This document shows positions 6,989-10,430 of a DNA stretch of 10,430 bases, in pieces (positions within the stretch are counted from its first letter, which is position 1; each line of letters begins with the position of its first letter). The DNA is from Lysobacter sp. (GTDB taxonomy: Bacteria > Pseudomonadota > Gammaproteobacteria > Xanthomonadales > Xanthomonadaceae): NCBI GenBank assembly GCA_030151365.1, contig JASLDW010000004.1, forward strand, positions 1 through 10,430, given 5' to 3'. A program made the position numbers and the translations under genes. Below the pieces are notes generated by a model that did not search any database, was not told the origin of the DNA, and saw only the letters and a list, made by a program, of their open reading frames with translations.

Positions 6989-9900
6989 CATACCCAACCG
7001 TACGCTTCGCACGTCGGCACGCGCTGACTGCTGCCTTGGCGTTGTGTTTCTCAGGAAACGTGGTCGCCCAATCCAATATCACCGGTAGCATCTTTGGTAC
7101 GGCGGATGCAGGCACGACCATCGTCGCCGAAAACAAGGACACGGGGCTGACCCGTCGCATCACCACGGACCAGAGTGGTCGCTACCAGATCAGCTCGCTG
7201 CCCAATGGCAATTACAAGGTGACCGAAGAAAAGAACGGCACCACGGTTGCGACCCGCGACAACATCGCTGTCAATATCTCCAGCGGTACTGAAGTGTCGT
7301 TCGCGGCAGCGGCCAAGAGTGGCAACGACCTCGGGACGGTTACTGTGACGGGCTCCGGTGGCGCCGGTATCGACACCAGCCAGACCGACACCCGTACGGT
7401 GCTGACCGCTGATCAGTTGAACAAGATCTCGGTCGCCCGTGACATCGCCAGCGTTGCCCTGCTGGCGCCGAGCGTGGTCGCGAACGACAGCTACAAATCA
7501 CCGAACGGCGTCACCGTGCCGAGCTTCGGCGGTTCTGCGTCGTCGGAGAATGCCTATCTGATCAACGGCTATGCAGTCACCAATCCGCTGACATCGATCG
7601 GTTTCACCACCTTGCCTTTTGATGCGATCGCCCAGCAGCAGATTCTCACCGGTGGTTATGGTGCGGAATTCGGTCGTTCGACGGGTGGCGTGATCAACGT
7701 CGTGTCAAAGCGCGGTTCCAACAAGTGGAAATTCGGCGTTTATACGATGTGGGCCCCTCGCGAAACGCGAGCCGCTTCGCGCGATCGTTATTATCCGGTC
7801 ACCGGCTTCTACAACCCGACGACGTTCCCGTCCACGCCCGCGCGTCAGACCGACGGCACGCTGGATCTGTATCGCAAGGCCAACAATTTCTGGTCGACCA
7901 CGGTTGGCGGTTATGTCAGCGGACCGATCATCCCCAACAAGCTGTTCGTCTACGCGGACGTCGAAACCACTCGCGAACAAGGACAGCTGGTGAATTCCGT
8001 TCGCCTGGATGCGGCAGGTTCGAATGCGCAGCTTGGCGGTTGGCGCCAGTACCGCAATGATTACCCGCGTGGACTGGTCAAGCTCGACTGGAACATCAAC
8101 GACAAGAACACGCTTGAATTCACCGGCGTGGTCGATGATGCCAAGTACGACACCGATGGCTACAGCTTCGACTACAGCAACTTCACGCATGGCACCACGC
8201 AGTACAACGGTCCGTTGAATCGCGATCGCAGCCGCCTGTACATCGGCAAGTACACTGGCTACCTGACCCAGGACATGACGCTGTCGGTACTCTACGGTCA
8301 GCAGAAGATCAAGCACGATCAGGATCTCTTCGGTTACAGCGATGCTTGCCCGCGCATCGTCGCGTCCGCTGCCAACCGGTCGCCTGCGGTGGTGCCTGCC
8401 TCCAATTACAACGGCTGCCAGATCTACAACGCGGCAATCTTCATGCCGGGCCGCCAGCGTTTCGACAACACCAACGGTGGTCGCATCGACTTCTCGTGGC
8501 ATCTCGGCAACCATGACCTGCGCCTGGGTTACGAGCAGCAGACCGCGACTTCGTATACCAATTCGCAGCAGCCGGGTGGCTACATCTGGAATTACCTGTG
8601 GCAATCGAATGCGAACACTGCGATCGACGCCTCGCATGGCGTGGCATCACCGGCGTCGGGTGGACAGCTGGGAGCCGGTGGCTACTATGTCAGTCGTGTC
8701 GTCCAGACGCGCCAGGCTGAAGTCAAGACGGTCCAGAAGTCGCAGTACATCGAGGACCGTTGGCAGATCAGCGACCGCTTCCTGCTGTCGCTGGGCCTTC
8801 GCAACGAGCAGTTCACCAATTACACCGCCGCCGGACAGCCGTACATCTCCCAGAAGAAGCAGTTGGCGCCGCGCATCGGCGCATCGTGGGACGTGTTCGG
8901 TGATTCGAGGTTCAAGGTGTTCGGCAATGCAGGCCGTTACTACCTGGCGCTGCCGAACAACGCGGCCGTGCGTGGTGCGGCGGCATCGATCAATACCAAC
9001 GAATACTTCACCTATTCCGGCGTGAACCCGGACGGCTCGCCGATCAATCCGGTTGCGATCGCGGTCGATCCGACCAAGGGTGGCGTCTGCCCGGGCACCA
9101 ACCAGGTATCTGCCAACCTGGAATGCGGCATCCCGCCGAATCCGCTGGCCACCACCGCCAAGAACATCAAGGGCCACTATCAGGACGAATTCATCCTCGG
9201 ATTCGAAGCTGCAGTGGCGGACCATGTCTCGATGGGCGCCAAGCTGACGTCGCGCATCCTGCGTAGTGCCATCGACGATACCTGCGCGCCTGCCCTGGGT
9301 GGCAAGTGCCGCAACTTCAATCCGGGTGTCGGCAACTCGTTCTACCTTGAACAGCCCGATGGCAGCCTCGCATTGCGCTACTTCACGGCGGCGGAACTCG
9401 GCTTACCCAAGCTGAAGCGCAGCTACAAGGCGCTCGACATCTTTGCCGAGCACGCGTTCTACAACAAATGGTACGGCAAGGTTGAATACACCTTCTCCCG
9501 TAACATCGGCAATACCGAAGGCCAGCTCGCCTCCGATCTGGATATCGGTGCCGGTGGCCAGGTGGACGTTTCCCGTACGCAGGATTGGGATCTCCCGCAA
9601 TTGATGGTCGGTGCCTACGGCATGCTGCCCAATGACCGCACCCACCAGCTGAAGGCATTCGGCTACTACCAGTTCACGTCGCAATGGCGTGCAGGCGGTT
9701 CGATGATATGGGCTTCGGGTCGTCCGCGTAGTTGCACCAGCTTCTATCCGACGGCTGACAAAGGCTTGTACAACGGTTCGTACTACTACTTCTGCGGCCT
9801 GGCTGGTTCTGGCACGCCAGTCGGTTCGACGGGCTACGCTCCGCCGTCGGCGGATTATCACTATGCGCCGCGTGGCACCTACGGACGTTCGCCGCATTCG

Positions 9901-10116
9901 TTCCAGTTGAACTTGAACGTTGCCTACATTCCGTCTTGGGCTGCAGGGAAGCTGACGCTGCAGGCCGACCTGATCAATGCGCTGAACCGTCAGAATGCGG
10001 GCTCGTACAACTACCGCTATTCGGCCAACCGTACCCAGGTCAGCCAGACCTACGGACAAGAGTTGAACTTTGCGGCACCGCGTTACCTGCGCCTCACCGC
10101 GCGTTACGATTTCTGA
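6985..10116 (+). CDS. TonB-dependent receptor, Oar-like, with carboxypeptidase-regulatory-like N-terminal domain
   Basis: This 1043-residue protein is an outer-membrane, TonB-energised transporter; the substrate cannot be told from sequence. Residues 1-28 are a signal peptide (basic RFARRH, hydrophobic ALTAALALCF, likely cleavage VVA|QS). Residues 30-108 are a carboxypeptidase-regulatory-like beta domain (TGSIFGT ... DQSGRYQISSLPNGNYKV). A TonB-box-like stretch, DLGTVTVTG, lies at 115-123. The plug follows to about residue 245 and contains GGYGAEFGRSTGGVINVVSK (223-242). The rest is an aromatic-rich beta barrel ending in RLTARYDF, the C-terminal Phe signature of outer-membrane proteins. The N-terminal domain is not an STN signalling domain, and no sigma/anti-sigma pair is adjacent. 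Mature-chain cysteines are four pairs: 455/478, 702/714, 767/775 and 917/937. Terminators on both sides make it a single-gene unit. Codon choice is somewhat less GC-biased than in the nuo genes. Confidence 0.93.
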   Translation: MTYPTVRFARRHALTAALALCFSGNVVAQSNITGSIFGTADAGTTIVAENKDTGLTRRITTDQSGRYQISSLPNGNYKVTEEKNGTTVATRDNIAVNISSGTEVSFAAAAKSGNDLGTVTVTGSGGAGIDTSQTDTRTVLTADQLNKISVARDIASVALLAPSVVANDSYKSPNGVTVPSFGGSASSENAYLINGYAVTNPLTSIGFTTLPFDAIAQQQILTGGYGAEFGRSTGGVINVVSKRGSNKWKFGVYTMWAPRETRAASRDRYYPVTGFYNPTTFPSTPARQTDGTLDLYRKANNFWSTTVGGYVSGPIIPNKLFVYADVETTREQGQLVNSVRLDAAGSNAQLGGWRQYRNDYPRGLVKLDWNINDKNTLEFTGVVDDAKYDTDGYSFDYSNFTHGTTQYNGPLNRDRSRLYIGKYTGYLTQDMTLSVLYGQQKIKHDQDLFGYSDACPRIVASAANRSPAVVPASNYNGCQIYNAAIFMPGRQRFDNTNGGRIDFSWHLGNHDLRLGYEQQTATSYTNSQQPGGYIWNYLWQSNANTAIDASHGVASPASGGQLGAGGYYVSRVVQTRQAEVKTVQKSQYIEDRWQISDRFLLSLGLRNEQFTNYTAAGQPYISQKKQLAPRIGASWDVFGDSRFKVFGNAGRYYLALPNNAAVRGAAASINTNEYFTYSGVNPDGSPINPVAIAVDPTKGGVCPGTNQVSANLECGIPPNPLATTAKNIKGHYQDEFILGFEAAVADHVSMGAKLTSRILRSAIDDTCAPALGGKCRNFNPGVGNSFYLEQPDGSLALRYFTAAELGLPKLKRSYKALDIFAEHAFYNKWYGKVEYTFSRNIGNTEGQLASDLDIGAGGQVDVSRTQDWDLPQLMVGAYGMLPNDRTHQLKAFGYYQFTSQWRAGGSMIWASGRPRSCTSFYPTADKGLYNGSYYYFCGLAGSGTPVGSTGYAPPSADYHYAPRGTYGRSPHSFQLNLNVAYIPSWAAGKLTLQADLINALNRQNAGSYNYRYSANRTQVSQTYGQELNFAAPRYLRLTARYDF

Positions 10117-10138
10117 TCGAAGCGTCGGTAATGCAATG

Positions 10139-10170
10139 AAAGCCGCCGGAGCGATCCGGCGGCTTTTTTT
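10139..10170 (+). terminator. strong rho-independent terminator of the receptor gene
   Basis: A 12-bp perfect stem, AAAGCCGCCGGA (10139-10150) with TCCGGCGGCTTT (10155-10166), closes on a GCGA (GNRA-type) tetraloop. The last three stem bases are the beginning of a seven-T run (10164-10170), followed by CTT. It begins 22 bases after the receptor stop codon. The GC-rich core and uninterrupted T-tract make it the strongest terminator in the window, and it separates the receptor from the downstream tRNA promoter. Confidence 0.93.
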
Positions 10171-10190
10171 CTTAGGGGATGGGCCCGGAC

Positions 10191-10219
10191 TTGCAACAAG
10201 TTCCGCAGCGCGTCATAAT
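10191..10219 (+). promoter_or_regulatory. promoter of the initiator tRNA gene
   Basis: TTGCAA (10191-10196) and CATAAT (10214-10219) are separated by exactly 17 bases. The -10 box lies 11 bases before the tRNA, so transcription would begin a few bases upstream of its 5' end. The region just after the -10 (GGTCGGCC) is GC-rich, like the discriminators of stringently controlled stable-RNA promoters. The -35 sits inside a small inverted repeat (ACTTG CAA CAAGT, 10189-10201). The positions are read directly; the regulation is inferred. Confidence 0.7.
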
Positions 10220-10230
10220 GGTCGGCCTGG

Positions 10231-10307
10231 TGCGGGGTGGAGCAGTCTGGCAGCTCGTCGGGCTCATAACCCGAAGGTCGCAGGTTCAAATCCTGCCCCC
10301 GCTACCA
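10231..10307 (+). tRNA. initiator tRNA-fMet (anticodon CAT)
   Basis: This 77-base tRNA folds into a full cloverleaf with anticodon CAT at 10265-10267 and an encoded CCA tail (10305-10307). Three marks identify it as the initiator rather than elongator Met. The anticodon stem has three consecutive G-C pairs (GGG with CCC). The D stem is GAGC/GCTC, giving A11-U24. Position 1 does not pair with position 72. Here that mismatch is U-U, whereas E. coli has C-A. The T arm is GCAGG-TTCAAAT-CCTGC. In many gammaproteobacteria a gene of this type (metY) precedes rimP-nusA-infB; those genes would lie beyond the window if the arrangement holds here. Confidence 0.96.
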
Positions 10308-10326
10308 CGTTTATCTGTAAAAGAAG

Positions 10327-10364
10327 CGGCGCGAAACGGGCAACCGTCGCGCCGTTTTTCTTTT
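10327..10364 (+). terminator. terminator downstream of tRNA-fMet
   Basis: CGGCGCG (10327-10333) pairs with CGCGCCG (10348-10354). After a two-A bulge the stem continues as ACGG (10336-10339) with CCGT (10344-10347), capped by a GCAA tetraloop. TTTTTCTTTT follows at 10355-10364. It begins 20 bases after the tRNA, so the tRNA is probably transcribed mainly as a single-gene unit. The left flank also gives a T-rich stretch when read on the other strand (10313-10326), so the structure might terminate in both directions. Confidence 0.88.
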
Positions 10365-10430
10365 CCAACACCGCCTCACCGATCACGGCCTTGAGCGCGT
10401 TGCGAACAGCTGGGCTCGCGGCGGATTGCT

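Noticed and set aside
7039..7050. Cys21 in the receptor signal peptide as a lipoprotein attachment site.
   Set aside because: The preceding residues are L-A-L, and a lipobox needs Gly, Ala or Ser just before Cys. A normal cleavage site VVA|QS follows and the C-terminus is that of a barrel protein.
10104..10394. Short open frames across the tRNA on both strands (61 aa on -, 71 aa on +, with pieces such as NLRPSGYEPDELP and SQVQILPP).
   Set aside because: These are translations of the tRNA-Met sequence itself and are well-known false hypothetical proteins. The tRNA and its terminator explain the region.
10264..10428. Minus-strand frame open from the right edge (reads VRNALKAVIGEAVLEKKNG) that could be the 3' end of a convergent gene.
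   Set aside because: It has no start in the window, crosses the terminator and ends inside the tRNA (GAGFEPATFGL, another typical tRNA artefact). Sequence to the right would be needed to support it.
1..10430. Search for CRISPR arrays, insertion sequences, toxin-antitoxin pairs, phage or defence genes.
   Set aside because: No spaced direct repeats, transposase, integrase, or paired small genes were seen; coding space is filled by nuo genes and the receptor.

Overview
This window is the distal end of a proteobacterial respiratory complex I (nuo) operon, followed by one large outer-membrane receptor gene and an initiator tRNA, all on the + strand. The high GC content, the tightly overlapped nuoH-I-J-K-L-M-N order, the NuoJ/NuoL/NuoN sequence style and a stand-alone Oar-type TonB-dependent receptor suggest a gammaproteobacterium of the Xanthomonadaceae/Lysobacteraceae (Lysobacter-, Luteimonas- or Xanthomonas-like). 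The family assignment is an inference from sequence style, not from a search.

Positions 1-6857 hold the end of nuoH and complete nuoI, nuoJ, nuoK, nuoL, nuoM and nuoN. Five of the six junctions overlap (four ATGA overlaps and one TGATG). The sixth, nuoI/nuoJ, has a 7-base gap in which the nuoJ Shine-Dalgarno overlaps the nuoI stop. This is one translationally coupled unit. NuoI carries two [4Fe-4S] clusters of the peripheral arm; NuoH, J, K, L, M and N are membrane-arm subunits that form the quinone site and the proton path. The expected charged residues are present in K, L, M and N.

Positions 6858-6984 are a short AT-rich intergenic region. It holds a perfect -35 hexamer, candidate -10 boxes, a 12-bp hairpin followed by five T, and a 19-codon open reading frame that runs through the hairpin and ends on the start codon of the next gene. 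Because the hairpin ends only 14 bases before that start codon, it cannot simply be a terminator upstream of the next promoter. This leader is the most interesting part of the window.

Positions 6985-10116 encode a 1043-residue TonB-dependent receptor with a signal peptide, a carboxypeptidase-regulatory-like N-terminal domain, a plug and a beta barrel ending in Phe. Its mature chain has exactly eight cysteines, in four closely spaced pairs. A strong terminator follows at 10139-10170. A promoter with a GC-rich discriminator then drives an initiator tRNA (10231-10307, CCA encoded), followed by another terminator at 10327-10364. The last 66 bases hold no gene that can be supported. No CRISPR array, insertion sequence, prophage gene or defence system is visible.
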